Below are positions 42,886-53,800 of a DNA stretch of 64,000 bases, piece after piece. The DNA is from an uncultured Prevotellaceae bacterium. GTDB taxonomy: Bacteria > Bacteroidota > Bacteroidia > Bacteroidales > Bacteroidaceae. The position numbers and the translations under genes were made by a program. Position 1 is the stretch's first letter; each line of letters begins with the position of its first letter. The notes under the pieces were generated by a model. It was not told the DNA's origin and searched no databases. It worked only from the letters and a program-made list of their open reading frames with translations. The stretch spans positions 1 through 64,000 of the forward strand of contig CACWNV010000008.1 in assembly GCA_902762325.1 (NCBI GenBank). Direction: 5' to 3'.

Positions 42886-45885
42886 TTATTTCAGTATTAT
42901 CTTCCTGCCGTTTTGTATGTAGATTCCTTTCTTTGATATGTTTACGCGGCGTCCAGAGAGATCGTAAAACACGTTGTTTTCTATGTCGGGAGACACCAGT
43001 TCCGTTATACCATCGCTAACTGTTACTTGTGCCTCGTTAGAGTAAGCCGATTCTCCTTTGTCATAGACAGCAGTCACCTTGTATGTTGCATCCGCATCTA
43101 TGCTATTGTCTGTATAGGATGTAGAGACCAGCAGTGCTTCATTTTGCTTTATGCCATTTCTATAGACATTGTATCCTGCAAGGTGAATGTCTTGAGCTGC
43201 CGTGGTGTCAGGAACAAAAGTAATATCGTCAATAAAGAACATCAGACCATCCTTCGTTGTCTTGTGAATGGCAAAGAACCTGCCGCCGTGTGGCACATCA
43301 AAATTATATTTCTTCCAGTCGGCACCGACAACGGTTATCTCTTTACCGACATTCTTAAAGCTATTGATGTCGGTATCGGTGGTGGAGTATTTGAACTCAA
43401 ACTTCTCACTGTAACTCTTTGTCGCACGGGCGAAGAACGAAATAGTCTGTTCCCTGCCGGATAGCTCAGGTGAGATAAGCCAGTCATCAGATTCTGAACT
43501 TGACGACATCAGCATCTTTAATCCAGAGTGAGGCTGCCATGAACTGGATAGTCCTTTTCCACCTGTTTCCGTGAGTTCAACCTCAGAAGGTGTCATGACA
43601 ATGAAGGCATGCGGTAAAGTTCTGTTAGGCCACATGTAGCCTTCGCCAAAACTAAAGGTAAGTCTACGGTCACCATCATATAGGAGCCAGTCGCCAAAGT
43701 TTTTGATGGTGAAGTCTTCATAGTCTTCGAATCCTTCGGTGACAGTCCTGTCCTCACTAAGCGGAGAAGCCGGGGCTTTCCAGTTCAGTGTGACACTTCC
43801 ATTGTTATCAATAGCAGTCAGGTTCTCTGGCTTAGGAAACAGTGGAAGTCTTACTTTGATGTTCTGTATGGCAGAACGATTGTTGTCAATATATTCATCC
43901 TTATTATAAGCTAATTCGGCATAAATGCTGCTAAGAGGTGACATGTCAATGGTGGCAGTTGTTGGAACAACTACATTAATGATTTCACCTGAGTCGACAG
44001 CTGGTCCCTGAACACTTCCAGCCAGCATGTCGTCAACAAAGACATTGACAGTATATGCACCTTTTTCTATGTTGTTTACTCCGAGATTATGTACTGCCAC
44101 ATTCACATTATGGGCTTCGTCTGTTTTCAGATTTGGAGGGAGCAGATGAATCTTCGACATCAAGTCATAGTCTTTTTGGTCAAATATCATGATGTTATCT
44201 ATGAGGATGTTCTCTGCAGTATTGGCTACAGTAGCTTCAAATCCCACATACGCCGATTCTGCATTGGCAATATCTTTAAGGGAAACGATTGCCCGAATAT
44301 ACTTGTCCTGCTTATCTTTGTCGGTCAGATCAATCGTAGCGACTGTCTTGAAGTTGATGCCGTCAACAGAAGTCTTAATCAACAGAGGGTTAGCCATGGC
44401 AAAACCGTAAAGGTAATAGAAGGTCATCGTCGGGTTTTCAATACCTTTCAGACAAATGCGTCCGGTATGTGCCATATCAGTCTCTTTGCCGTCCGACATC
44501 TGGCTGTCGATGATAGAGCTGGCAAAGCCAATAAACCCGTCGTCTCCGTCCTGAGAGAAACGGCTGTCTGCATACGCGCTCCAGCGGCTAACTCCAGAAG
44601 TGGTATGCATGAGCATGTAATGATCCAGCTCACCATTGGAAAATGTTTCTTCATAAGGTAATGTATAGGCATCACCAAGTACAATGGAATTAGAATGGGT
44701 CTCTGGACCTTGTCCGATGTCAGAAACGGCTTTGACTACATAGTAATACATTCCTTGTCCGTCTATGATAATCGTGCGCATTACTTTGTATCCCGATTGT
44801 TCTTCCAGTTCTTTGTATTTTGCTTCTGCCGTTTCATTCAGCCAGTCAATGTCAACAATGTCTTCAAACCTTGTCTCACTGATTTCCCCAGAGATAGAAC
44901 TATTCTTGTCTTCCAGGTATCTGCGGATGGTGTATCTTATCCCTTCTGGGTTGATATAGCCCCCATTCGCTCCTTTTGTAGGTGCATCCCAAGTAATAAC
45001 AGCTTTGTGGGTTTCGTAATCATAGGTTGCCTGAAGGTTGAGAACAGGCCCTGGAATATCTGTACCAATATAAGCACTGGCACTTACGGGTTCACTACTT
45101 CCACTCTTATTCGTGGCTATGACTTTGTAAGTGTACTTAGCATTGGTGAGATTCTGCGTATCCTCATAGGTGATGACAGAGTTTACGGCTGGTTGGTTGA
45201 AAATATGAATCAGCTTGTCATTGCGGTAAAGATCAACTTTAGTCAGTTCAGTAAGGCTTTGTCCGTCAATGGTCTTATTAGGAGTACAGAACGTGATGGT
45301 TGCTTTGAGCTCTCCAAGTGCTGCCGGTGTCACTTGAAGGTTCGTGACACTTGCCGGGGCAGCCTGACTGACAGTCTCCTCAATGTTGATGTCATCTAAA
45401 TACAGATAGTTAGAATATGGGATGTCTTTCGTGCAATGATGGAATCCTATTCGGTAATCATCCGTGTCATCTACAGTGAAAACCACTTTGAAGGTCTGTC
45501 CTGTACTACTGGTCACTTTTGTTTCAGGTAGAAGTTGAGTGGTCATGGCAGAGACTTTCCTTCCTGTTCCCATGAAGACAGAAAGTGTCTCCTCATCTTC
45601 TATTTCAATGAAAGCCTTAAAGGTCAGAAGGTAGGTCTTCCCTTTTTCGAATTCAAAGATGGGGGTAATGAGCCATTCATCTGCATTGTAGTCGCGTTCG
45701 CTCTTGGCAACGAGCAGATTGTCATCGTATGTCCAAGTCTGATCATCATGATTCTCATCAGCAACAGTGAATGTTTCGAAGTCGCTTACGTCATCAAAGC
45801 TCTGTCGATAAGGCAGATGTGTCTGTGCCTGAGAACTGATGATTATGGTCAGTAGAACTGTAATAAGAGTGGATATTCTTTTCAT
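42886..45885 (-). CDS. Large secreted adhesin-like protein with fibronectin III-type and cleaved-adhesin-like domains
   Basis: This protein of about 999 residues has a signal peptide (about 1-21, ending SSQAQ). It contains at least three choice-of-anchor/cleaved-adhesin-like modules, recognised by DEWLITPIFEFEKGKTY, the DGFIGFASS region and SDDWLISPELSGREQTI. These alternate with fibronectin III-like repeats (ITWDAPTKG, LNWKAPASP). The modules resemble haemagglutinin/adhesin domains of gingipain relatives. The C terminus (VFYDLSGRRV, then KKGIYIQNGRKIILK) is the tail shared with other secreted proteins in this window. It follows the Omp28-like gene by about 29 bp, suggesting co-export. A binding rather than enzymatic role is inferred, because no catalytic motif is seen. 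The start at 45885 is preferred over 45891. Confidence 0.78.
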   Translation of the reverse strand: MKRISTLITVLLTIIISSQAQTHLPYRQSFDDVSDFETFTVADENHDDQTWTYDDNLLVAKSERDYNADEWLITPIFEFEKGKTYLLTFKAFIEIEDEETLSVFMGTGRKVSAMTTQLLPETKVTSSTGQTFKVVFTVDDTDDYRIGFHHCTKDIPYSNYLYLDDINIEETVSQAAPASVTNLQVTPAALGELKATITFCTPNKTIDGQSLTELTKVDLYRNDKLIHIFNQPAVNSVITYEDTQNLTNAKYTYKVIATNKSGSSEPVSASAYIGTDIPGPVLNLQATYDYETHKAVITWDAPTKGANGGYINPEGIRYTIRRYLEDKNSSISGEISETRFEDIVDIDWLNETAEAKYKELEEQSGYKVMRTIIIDGQGMYYYVVKAVSDIGQGPETHSNSIVLGDAYTLPYEETFSNGELDHYMLMHTTSGVSRWSAYADSRFSQDGDDGFIGFASSIIDSQMSDGKETDMAHTGRICLKGIENPTMTFYYLYGFAMANPLLIKTSVDGINFKTVATIDLTDKDKQDKYIRAIVSLKDIANAESAYVGFEATVANTAENILIDNIMIFDQKDYDLMSKIHLLPPNLKTDEAHNVNVAVHNLGVNNIEKGAYTVNVFVDDMLAGSVQGPAVDSGEIINVVVPTTATIDMSPLSSIYAELAYNKDEYIDNNRSAIQNIKVRLPLFPKPENLTAIDNNGSVTLNWKAPASPLSEDRTVTEGFEDYEDFTIKNFGDWLLYDGDRRLTFSFGEGYMWPNRTLPHAFIVMTPSEVELTETGGKGLSSSWQPHSGLKMLMSSSSESDDWLISPELSGREQTISFFARATKSYSEKFEFKYSTTDTDINSFKNVGKEITVVGADWKKYNFDVPHGGRFFAIHKTTKDGLMFFIDDITFVPDTTAAQDIHLAGYNVYRNGIKQNEALLVSTSYTDNSIDADATYKVTAVYDKGESAYSNEAQVTVSDGITELVSPDIENNVFYDLSGRRVNISKKGIYIQNGRKIILK

Positions 45886-45914
45886 AAACACATTAGTTAC
45901 TTGTTGTTGGTTTG

Positions 45915-47654
45915 TTATCTGATAATTGCTTTTTTGATGTCATTTCCTTTCTTGATGATGTACAGACCAGGATTTAGTTGGTTGTTTCCGACAATCTGCC
46001 CTTCCATATTATAAATAGTCTGAGTGTTGTCAGTGGCTATCCCCTGAAGGGCAATCCCAGAAAGATTACTGATACGTGATTGGGTGGTGTTAAGTACTTC
46101 TCCCGTGGGATAGTTGGTTGAACGGTCGGTCGCAGCCGTTACGAATGCAACAACTCGTAGCTGACTGATATCCCATGAGTCGTCAGCTGTTGTTGTCGTT
46201 GTGAAGTTGAATGTGGTTTCATCCGACCATGAAATAAGATTACCAGTCTGACGGGTAAGGATGGCCCTTACGATGTTATCATGGTATTTCTTGTCTACAT
46301 CCCCAGCCTGTGAACCAATAGCCTTGACATGATCTTCGACGAGGAAGACGTTGAGCGTGGCTCTTGGATAAAGTGGCTGGAAGAAATCTTTGGCTTCACC
46401 ATCTATGGTTATGCTGAGATCTTTTCCTGATGCAGTCAGTTCTGCTTTCAGCTGGACGAAAGAAGGCTGTTGGGTAGCGATGTCAAAGTACATATTCAGT
46501 TCTGTCGTAGACTTGTTGTTGAAGATGAATGCCGGTGTATCACCATCAAATGTGGTGCGGTCGAGTATGATATATGGATTTCCCAATACACCAAAGTTCA
46601 CATAAGGCCGACTCTCTGTCAGTGTAAATTCATCTTCTTTGTATCCGACATGATGAGAAACCCATGCAACGTCTTGACGGTTGGGTACGATTTCTTCCAA
46701 TAGTCTGTCACCTTCTGGGCAGTTGATGCAGGGTAGGGATGTGAAATGTTCAAGCAAAACGGTTCGGGGAAAAGATGACGTGTAAACATAGAATGGAATA
46801 GACAAAGTGTCATTGTCTGATTTCTCATCGAAAATGTCCACTGCTTTGACCACCATTTGGGCATAATGCTTACCTTCTGTCAGGTTGCTTAAACAGAATA
46901 TATTAGAGAATGTTTTTGTCTGGATGGGCTCAAGTCGTTCTGTGATAGACGTTCCGTCTCCTTGTGCTTCTCCGTCAATCAGCCATGACACTCGATAGGC
47001 ATCTACCGATTGAGTTCCGAGATTCTCAACGGTGGCATTTATCTTTAGTGATTCAGATGGCTGGTAATAGTCTTTGTCTATCGTTCCATTAATGACTCCA
47101 AGGTCGTTGGCAGGTATTTCAGCTTCTACTATAGCCTGGATGAAAAGAATGCCTATTTCATTGTGATAGTCATTCCAGTTGTTTTCGTATGCAATTAATG
47201 AAGTGTTTTCATTTCCATGACCGCTGGTCATGATGCCTTTAAAGCCAGAAGGCTGGGTGGCAGTATAGCCGATATACAGTTCTTCGCCTGTAATGGTAAA
47301 ACTCTTGTTCAGTTCAACTTCATTCCATCCATTATTCAATTCTTTAATGCTTTGCGTTACTACTGAACTGGCAGTGAGCGATGTACGTATCCATACTGAA
47401 GGCTTTTCGAATCCATCTTTCACGGCGATACGGATTCTGGTGATTTTTCCTCCCTTGTATCTCATCATTGTAACACCGGGTATTCGGATTGCCGCTGATA
47501 TCTTACCAGCCTCTTCAAATCCAACAGATTCAGTGTTGGTCAGCTCCTCTGGGCAATAGCCGAGGACATGATTATTCTGTGCAGCAACGGAAGAAGAACA
47601 CAATATAAATATAGTGAGTAGCCATAGGATATGGGCAGTCGCTAAGTATTTCAT
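45915..47654 (-). CDS. Omp28-related secreted protein with thioredoxin-like domain and C-terminal tail
   Basis: This 579-residue protein has a signal peptide (about 1-25, ending SVAAQ). The N-terminal half is a beta-sandwich followed by an Ig-like module (about 190-290, EIPANDLGVINGTI). From about 300, VLLEHFTSLPCINCPEG begins an Omp28/thioredoxin-like domain with C-x2-C, suggesting redox chemistry or a fold relic. The last residues (IYNMEGQIV, then NPGLYIIKKGNDIKKAIIR) form a T9SS-like tail. It is the first gene of a two-gene unit with the adhesin-like protein. The Porphyromonas homolog Omp28 is surface-located, and a role in adhesion is possible. Confidence 0.75.
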   Translation of the reverse strand: MKYLATAHILWLLTIFILCSSSVAAQNNHVLGYCPEELTNTESVGFEEAGKISAAIRIPGVTMMRYKGGKITRIRIAVKDGFEKPSVWIRTSLTASSVVTQSIKELNNGWNEVELNKSFTITGEELYIGYTATQPSGFKGIMTSGHGNENTSLIAYENNWNDYHNEIGILFIQAIVEAEIPANDLGVINGTIDKDYYQPSESLKINATVENLGTQSVDAYRVSWLIDGEAQGDGTSITERLEPIQTKTFSNIFCLSNLTEGKHYAQMVVKAVDIFDEKSDNDTLSIPFYVYTSSFPRTVLLEHFTSLPCINCPEGDRLLEEIVPNRQDVAWVSHHVGYKEDEFTLTESRPYVNFGVLGNPYIILDRTTFDGDTPAFIFNNKSTTELNMYFDIATQQPSFVQLKAELTASGKDLSITIDGEAKDFFQPLYPRATLNVFLVEDHVKAIGSQAGDVDKKYHDNIVRAILTRQTGNLISWSDETTFNFTTTTTADDSWDISQLRVVAFVTAATDRSTNYPTGEVLNTTQSRISNLSGIALQGIATDNTQTIYNMEGQIVGNNQLNPGLYIIKKGNDIKKAIIR

Positions 47655-47695
47655 AAAAGAGATAGTGATAGAAGTTATTAAAAGTATTTATTCTG

Positions 47696-47703
47696 CAAAG
47701 ATA
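47696..47703 (-). promoter_or_regulatory. -7 box of the Omp28-like operon promoter
   Basis: The minus strand reads TATCTTTG, a perfect -7 element 42 bp from the start. No good -33 element is seen. Confidence 0.45.
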
Positions 47704-47804
47704 TAATTTTTTTGTCATAAAAAGATTGAAAGTGTAAAAAAACTATAGCAATTAATAATGTTCCGTTATAGTTTGTTTTTTTTTCGTATTTTTTTTATTA
47801 TGTT

Positions 47805-47835
47805 TTTGCGGTTTACGTATAAAATTGTACTTTTG
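47805..47835 (+). promoter_or_regulatory. Promoter of nagB
   Basis: TTTG at 47805-47808, 19 bp, then TACTTTTG at 47828-47835, both perfect. The leader to the nagB ATG would be about 38 nt. Confidence 0.72.
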
Positions 47836-47879
47836 CAACCGATTAGACGGAATTATTCGTATTTTAATATTATAAAATT

Positions 47880-48671
47880 ATGAGACTTATTATTGAACCG
47901 GATTATGAGCAGCTTTCGCGTTGGGCTGCTGAACATGTGATTAAAAGAATCAATGAGTTTAATCCAACTCCTGACCGCAAATTTGTTTTAGGACTTCCTA
48001 CAGGATCTTCTCCTGAAGGTATGTATGCCAACTTAGTAAAGGCAAATAAGGAAGGACGTGTATCTTTCAAGAATGTGCTGACTTTTAACATGGATGAGTA
48101 TGTCGGTCTGCCCGAAGAGCATCCCGAGAGTTATCATTCTTTCATGGCTCGTAATCTTTTTGACCATATTGACTGCCCCAAAGAGAACATCCATATCCTC
48201 AACGGTAATGCCCCAGATCTGGAAGCAGAGTGCAAGCATTATGAAGAGATGATCGCAGAGGCTGGTGGTATCGATCTTTTCCTCGGAGGTATCGGACCGG
48301 ACGGACATATCGCTTTCAATGAGCCAGGTAGCTCACTTTCTTCTCGTACCCGTGTGAAGACCTTGACAACTGACACGATTATTGCCAACAGCCGATTCTT
48401 CGACAATGATATAAATAAAGTTCCGAAGTTGGCTCTTACCGTTGGTGTTGGTACTGTGATGGATGCACGCGAGGTGATGATTCTTGTGAATGGTCATCAT
48501 AAGGCACGTGCCCTTCAGGCTGCTGTTGAAGGTGGTGTCTGCCAGATGTGGACCATCAGTGCTCTTCAGATGCACCAGCATGGAATCATTGTTGCCGATG
48601 AGGCTGCTGCTGATGAATTGAAGGTTGGAACTTACAAGTACTTCAAAGACATAGAGAAAGATAACCTCTAA
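47880..48671 (+). CDS. nagB: Glucosamine-6-phosphate deaminase
   Basis: This 263-residue enzyme converts glucosamine-6-phosphate to fructose-6-phosphate and ammonia, the entry of amino sugars into glycolysis. All catalytic residues are present at the E. coli positions: D72 (NMDEYVGL), D141, H143 and E148 ([12 protein letters not shown]). Length is standard. It is the final step for the sialic-acid genes downstream, but a terminator and the next NagB-like gene lie between them. Confidence 0.96.
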   Translation: MRLIIEPDYEQLSRWAAEHVIKRINEFNPTPDRKFVLGLPTGSSPEGMYANLVKANKEGRVSFKNVLTFNMDEYVGLPEEHPESYHSFMARNLFDHIDCPKENIHILNGNAPDLEAECKHYEEMIAEAGGIDLFLGGIGPDGHIAFNEPGSSLSSRTRVKTLTTDTIIANSRFFDNDINKVPKLALTVGVGTVMDAREVMILVNGHHKARALQAAVEGGVCQMWTISALQMHQHGIIVADEAAADELKVGTYKYFKDIEKDNL

Positions 48672-48678
48672 TATTCCC

Positions 48679-48712
48679 GGGGGATGCTGATCGGGCATCC
48701 CCCTTGTTTTTT
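48679..48712 (+). terminator. Intrinsic terminator after nagB
   Basis: GGGGGATGC (48679-48687) pairs perfectly with GCATCCCCC (48695-48703), 7-nt loop, followed by TTGTTTTTT. It begins 7 bp after the nagB stop, so the next gene needs read-through or its own promoter. Confidence 0.88.
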
Positions 48713-48743
48713 CACACTTAACCTTTTGTTTCTTTTAAACGCC

Positions 48744-50735
48744 ATGAGACTGAATCTGAGTTCACAAATTGTACTGAATAAGATACCTGAGAAGTTCTAT
48801 CGTCCCAAGTCGGTGGTGGAACAGTCGGAGATTACCCGTCAGGAAAAGATTCCCACAGAGATATTCCCCAAAATGGAGGAAGGTGTCTGTAAAGTTGCCG
48901 ATGCGATAGTGGAAAGAGTCTTGCAATGCCAACGGCAGGATCGCTTTTGTGTGTTAGGACTGGGAACAGGAAACTCGCTTACCCCGATTTATGCCGAGTT
49001 AATCAGTCGTTATCAGCAGGGATTGATCAGCTTCAGCAATGTCGTTGTCTTTAATGCTTATGAGTTTTTCCCTTTGACGGCAAAGACACAGTATAGTGCC
49101 ATTAGTCAGCTTAGAGAGCGCTTCCTGAGTCATGTGGACATTGACCCGCAGAATGTTTTCACTTTCGATGGTACTGTCTCTCAGGACAATATCCAGCTGC
49201 ATTGTCAACTTTATGAACAACGCATCAAAACCTTCGGAGGTATAGATGTCATGTTGCTTGGGATAGGACGGGTCGGTAACATGGCTATTAACGAACCTGG
49301 TTCTGGAATAACATCTTCTTCACGACTGATCCTTATTGATAATACATCGCGTGAAGAATCTTCTTTAAGTTTTGGAACCAAAGAACCTGTCCCGCCTTGT
49401 GCCATCACAATGGGTGTGCAGACTATTCTTTCGGCAAAGAAAGTGTTCTTGATAGCATGGGGTGAGGAGAAGGCGGAGATTATTAGAAAGACTGTTGAAG
49501 GACCCATTACTGATACTATTCCATCGTCATTCCTACAGACTCATAATGATGCACATGTCATCATTGATATTGCTGCTGCCGGTCGACTGACCCGCATTGT
49601 CTATCCATGGCTGGTTACCTCATTGAACTGGACGGATAAACTGATTCGTTCTGCACTGGTATGGTTGTGTCTGAAGACAGGCAAACCAATATTAAAACTG
49701 ACGAATAAGGACTATAACGAAAATGGATTAAGTGACCTGCTTGCAATCTTTGGCTCTGCATACAATGCGAACATCAAGATATTCAATGATTTACAGCATA
49801 CTATTACTGGATGGCCTGGTGGCAAGCCGAATGCCGATGATACATATAGGCCCGAGCGGGCATTTCCTTTCCCGAAGCGTGTCTTGGTTTTTTCTCCGCA
49901 TCCCGATGATGATGTGATTTCTATGGGAGGAACCATCCAGCGTCTTGTGGCACAAGGGCACGAACTGCATGTGGCTTATCAGACGAGTGGGAATATTGCT
50001 GTCGGAGATGAAGAGGTCACTCGTTTCATGCATTTCATCAATGGATTCAACCAGTTGTTCGGTAACTCAGAGGACGAAGTCATAAACCGCAAATATAAAG
50101 AGATAAAATCCTACCTTGCATCTAAGAAGAAAGGCGATCTCGACACACAGGACATTCTTACCATCAAAGGACTTATCAGACGTGGGGAGGCTCGTACCGC
50201 CTGTTCATTTAACAAGATACCTCTGAATAGAGTTCACTTCCTCGACCTGCCGTTCTATGAAAGTGGCAAAATAGAGAAGCTGCCAATGGGAGAGGCTGAT
50301 GTACGTATTGTGCAACAGCTTATCAGAAAGGTGAAGCCCCATCAGATCTATGTAGCCGGCGACCTTGCCGACCCACATGGTACACATCGCAAATGTACGG
50401 ATGCGGTCTTGGCAGCCATCGACGAGGAAAAGAATGCTGGTGCCGAGTGGTTGAAGGATTGCAGAATTTGGATGTATCGTGGCGCTTGGGCAGAATGGGA
50501 AATCGAAAATATTGAGATGTGTGTGCCCATGAGCCCCGAAGAACTCCGGGCGAAGCGTAATGCTATTCTGAAGCATCAGTCGCAGATGGAGAGTGCTCCT
50601 TTCTTAGGCAATGACGAAAGACTGTTTTGGCAGCGGGCAGAGGATCGAAATCATGCTACCGCCGACTTATATGATCAGCTCGGTCTTGCCTGTTATGAGG
50701 CAATGGAGGCGTTTGTAGAATACAAACTTTTGTAA
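48744..50735 (+). CDS. Fusion of degenerate NagB-like domain and PIG-L (LmbE) zinc deacetylase
   Basis: This 663-residue protein has two parts. Residues about 40-330 align with glucosamine-6-phosphate deaminase, but catalytic residues are lost: D72 becomes Y106, D141 becomes V177 and H143 becomes N179, with only E184 kept. Residues about 378-650 are a PIG-L/LmbE domain with the zinc motif HPDDD (H386-D390) and H545-x2-H548 (DPHGTHRKC), both intact. PIG-L enzymes remove the N-acetyl group from GlcNAc-type substrates. An attractive reading is that a sugar-phosphate-sensing pseudo-deaminase domain is joined to a deacetylase, feeding nagB just upstream. Similar 663-residue proteins are annotated as NagB-like in Bacteroides. 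The substrate is unproven. The start at 48744 is chosen because the in-frame segment before it overlaps the nagB terminator. Confidence 0.85.
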   Translation: MRLNLSSQIVLNKIPEKFYRPKSVVEQSEITRQEKIPTEIFPKMEEGVCKVADAIVERVLQCQRQDRFCVLGLGTGNSLTPIYAELISRYQQGLISFSNVVVFNAYEFFPLTAKTQYSAISQLRERFLSHVDIDPQNVFTFDGTVSQDNIQLHCQLYEQRIKTFGGIDVMLLGIGRVGNMAINEPGSGITSSSRLILIDNTSREESSLSFGTKEPVPPCAITMGVQTILSAKKVFLIAWGEEKAEIIRKTVEGPITDTIPSSFLQTHNDAHVIIDIAAAGRLTRIVYPWLVTSLNWTDKLIRSALVWLCLKTGKPILKLTNKDYNENGLSDLLAIFGSAYNANIKIFNDLQHTITGWPGGKPNADDTYRPERAFPFPKRVLVFSPHPDDDVISMGGTIQRLVAQGHELHVAYQTSGNIAVGDEEVTRFMHFINGFNQLFGNSEDEVINRKYKEIKSYLASKKKGDLDTQDILTIKGLIRRGEARTACSFNKIPLNRVHFLDLPFYESGKIEKLPMGEADVRIVQQLIRKVKPHQIYVAGDLADPHGTHRKCTDAVLAAIDEEKNAGAEWLKDCRIWMYRGAWAEWEIENIEMCVPMSPEELRAKRNAILKHQSQMESAPFLGNDERLFWQRAEDRNHATADLYDQLGLACYEAMEAFVEYKLL

Positions 50736-50749
50736 ACTAATTCTTTTTC

Positions 50750-50788
50750 CTCCCTTCTCCTTGAATAAAAGGGAAGGGAGATACTCTT
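50750..50788 (+). terminator. Probable terminator after the NagB-like/PIG-L gene
   Basis: CTCCCTTCTC (50750-50759) pairs with GGGAAGGGAG (50771-50780), with one G-U pair, then ATACTCTTTTT follows. It separates this gene from the sialic-acid operon. No clear promoter was recognised in the 60 bp after it. Confidence 0.6.
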
Positions 50789-50841
50789 TTTATGCCTTTT
50801 GTGAGAATCATTTGTTTATTACCTTATTACTGGCCTTTTCC

Positions 50842-53800
50842 ATGCGTATAAATAGGTTTTTCTTTTGTGTAGTTTTGTTGTTTTTGCCAATCGTGAATAT
50901 CTTGGCGAAAGGCAAGGTTCGTGTGGCTTGCGTGGGTAATAGTGTAACTTGGGGATACGGACTTGCCGAACGAGAAACGCAAGCTTATCCCGTGGTTTTG
51001 CAACAATTGCTTGGGGATGAGTACGACGTGAGGAATTTTGGCCATTCAGGTACTACGTTGCTCAAGCATGGTCATCGTCCGTATGTGTTGCAAACGGAAT
51101 TTCGAGAGGCATTGAACTTTAAGGCTGATCGTGTGGTGATTCATCTGGGATTGAATGATACGGATCCTCGCAATTGGCCTGATTATGCGGACGAATTTAT
51201 CACGGATTATCTCTCGCTCATAGATTCGTTTCGCATAGCCAATCCCAATGCAAGAATATGGATATGTTTGATGACTCCTATTGGTCATCGTCATCATCGG
51301 TTTCAAAGTGGAACACGCGACTGGCATGCTGCCATTCAATCTGCCATTCGTAGAGTTGCCACCAATGCAAGGGTGGGATTGATAGACTTACATACTCCCT
51401 TTTATACTCGTCCTGACCTTTTCCCAGATGCCTTACATCCTGATGCAGAAGGTGCGAAGATATTAGCTCGTACCGTGTATCAGGCTCTTTCTGGCAACTA
51501 TGGTGGCTTGCAATTACCAGCCATCTATGGTTCGGGTATGGTCATTCAACGTGATGTGCCTATTCATTTCAATGGAATAGCGAATGTTAATGAACAAGTG
51601 GAGATTGTCTTTAATGGAAAGACACATGTTGTTTCTGCCAACGAGAATGGTCAATGGGATATAGAACTTCCGCCGATGAAGGCTGGAGGACCATATACTT
51701 TGGATTTTAAAACTCGTCAACGTCAGATTCATTTGACTGATGTATGGTTGGGTGAAGTGTGGTTGTGTAGTGGACAATCGAATATGGAGTTCCCGTTGGG
51801 AAAGACAACGACGGCAACAGAGGATTTGGCAAAGGCTAACAATGCAGACAGAGTGCATCTATGCAATATGTCAACTCGTTTTCCTACGGATAATGTAGAG
51901 TGGGAGAGTGATGTTCTTGACTCTATTAACAATCTACATCTCTTAAAATATCCCCAATGGCAAAGGGCAAATGCGGAGATGGTGAAAGACTTTTCTGCTA
52001 TAGCTTATCATTTTGGTCGTGTGCTGACAGATAGTCTTCAAGTGCATGTGGGAGTGATTTGCAATGCGGTGGGAGGCACTACAACAGAGTCATGGATTGA
52101 CAGAAATACACTCGAATGGCAATTCCCGCAAATACTCTATGATTGGTATCATGGTGATTTCGGACAACCTTGGGCGCGTGGTAGGGCGTTGAAGAATATA
52201 GCTAAAGCCACGAATAAACTACAGAGACATCCCTACGAACCGTGTTATATGTTTGAGGCAGGGATGTTGCCTTTGGCTCATTATTATATAAAAGGTGTAG
52301 CTTGGTATCAGGGAGAGAGTAATGCGCATAATATTGAATTGCACGAACGACTATTCGCTTTGCTTGAACAGAGTTGGAGAAACTCTTTCAAGCAACCCAA
52401 TTTACCTTTTTATGTCGTTCAATTATCAGGATTGAATCGTCCCTCTTGGCCACGATTCCGTGATAGTCAACGACGTTTATCTACCCATCTTCCAGATACA
52501 TGGTTAGCTGTTTGTCATGATTTGGGAGATTCTCTTGATGTTCACTTCCGCAATAAACGTCCGCTTGGTGAACGGTTGGCTTGTCAGGCTTTACAACACA
52601 CATACGGTTTCAATCTTATGGCAGATAGTCCTACGCCTTCCATGATTACAACCGACGGGCATCGTATGATGATTGATTTCCCGGAGAATGCAGGATGTTA
52701 TGTTCATGGAAATGAATTGCTTGGCTTTGATGTTGCTGGTCAAGATAGTGTTTATTATCCAGCAACAGGTGAGATAGAAGGAAATCGGGTTTATCTCTCT
52801 TCTCCACAAGTTGCCGTTCCTATATATGTTCGATATGCTTGGCAACCCTTTACGAGAGCCAATTTGATGGGGAAAGGTGGAATGCCTGTATCTACGTTTT
52901 ACGATAGGTCTTCATTGGTAGTGGAATCTTTGGAAAACTTTCCTGCTGACGAGAAAGGTATTGAAAAAGGTGTCTCTGCTTGTTATGCTGGAACTATAGA
53001 TGATTGTCTATTGATGGCTGGAGGTTGTAATTTCCCAGAAAAACCCGTTGCAGAGGGTGGAAAGAAACGTTATTATCGTGGAATTTATATGGCTCGTCTT
53101 GATGGTGGCAACCGTTTAGATTGGCAACGTGTGGGTTCTTTACCCGTCGTTGCTGCATACGGTGTGAGCGTGAGTGTTTCAGATGGAGTTATCTGCGTGG
53201 GTGGTTGCAATGAAAAAGAATCTTTTCGTTCTGTTTTTAAGATTAAGTTAAAAGGAAAAAAGACGATGATTGAATCGTTGCCTTCTTTACCTATACCACT
53301 TGATAATTTTACGGGTGCTTTGCAAGGAGATAGTCTTGTTGTTTTTGGAAACAATCAAGTTTATGCTCTCAATATAACTAATCCTCAAAATGGTTGGCAA
53401 CTGGTAACCAAAACAAATGTCGTTCGTCAACAACCAGTGAGTGGTTTTGTGGATGGTGACTATTGTGTATGGGGCGGTTTTTCTCCTAAACAAAAAGACG
53501 GAAAAGCAACATTGTCGTTAGATGGATTACGTATTCATGATAATAAGGTGTTGTCTTTATCTACACCGAATAATCCCTATGATGGGGAGTCGGTATTCTT
53601 GGGAGGTGCAACTACCGTTAATGCTGATTCTCATACCGTTATCGTTATGGGAGGAGTGAATAAGGACATCTTCTTGGAGGCATTGAATAATCCTGCTGAT
53701 GATTATCTCACATGGAGCCCAGAACGCTATCTGTTCAATGGGAAAGTCTTTGCATTTGATGGTAATGATTGGTCATTGATAGGAGAGAATCCATTACTCA

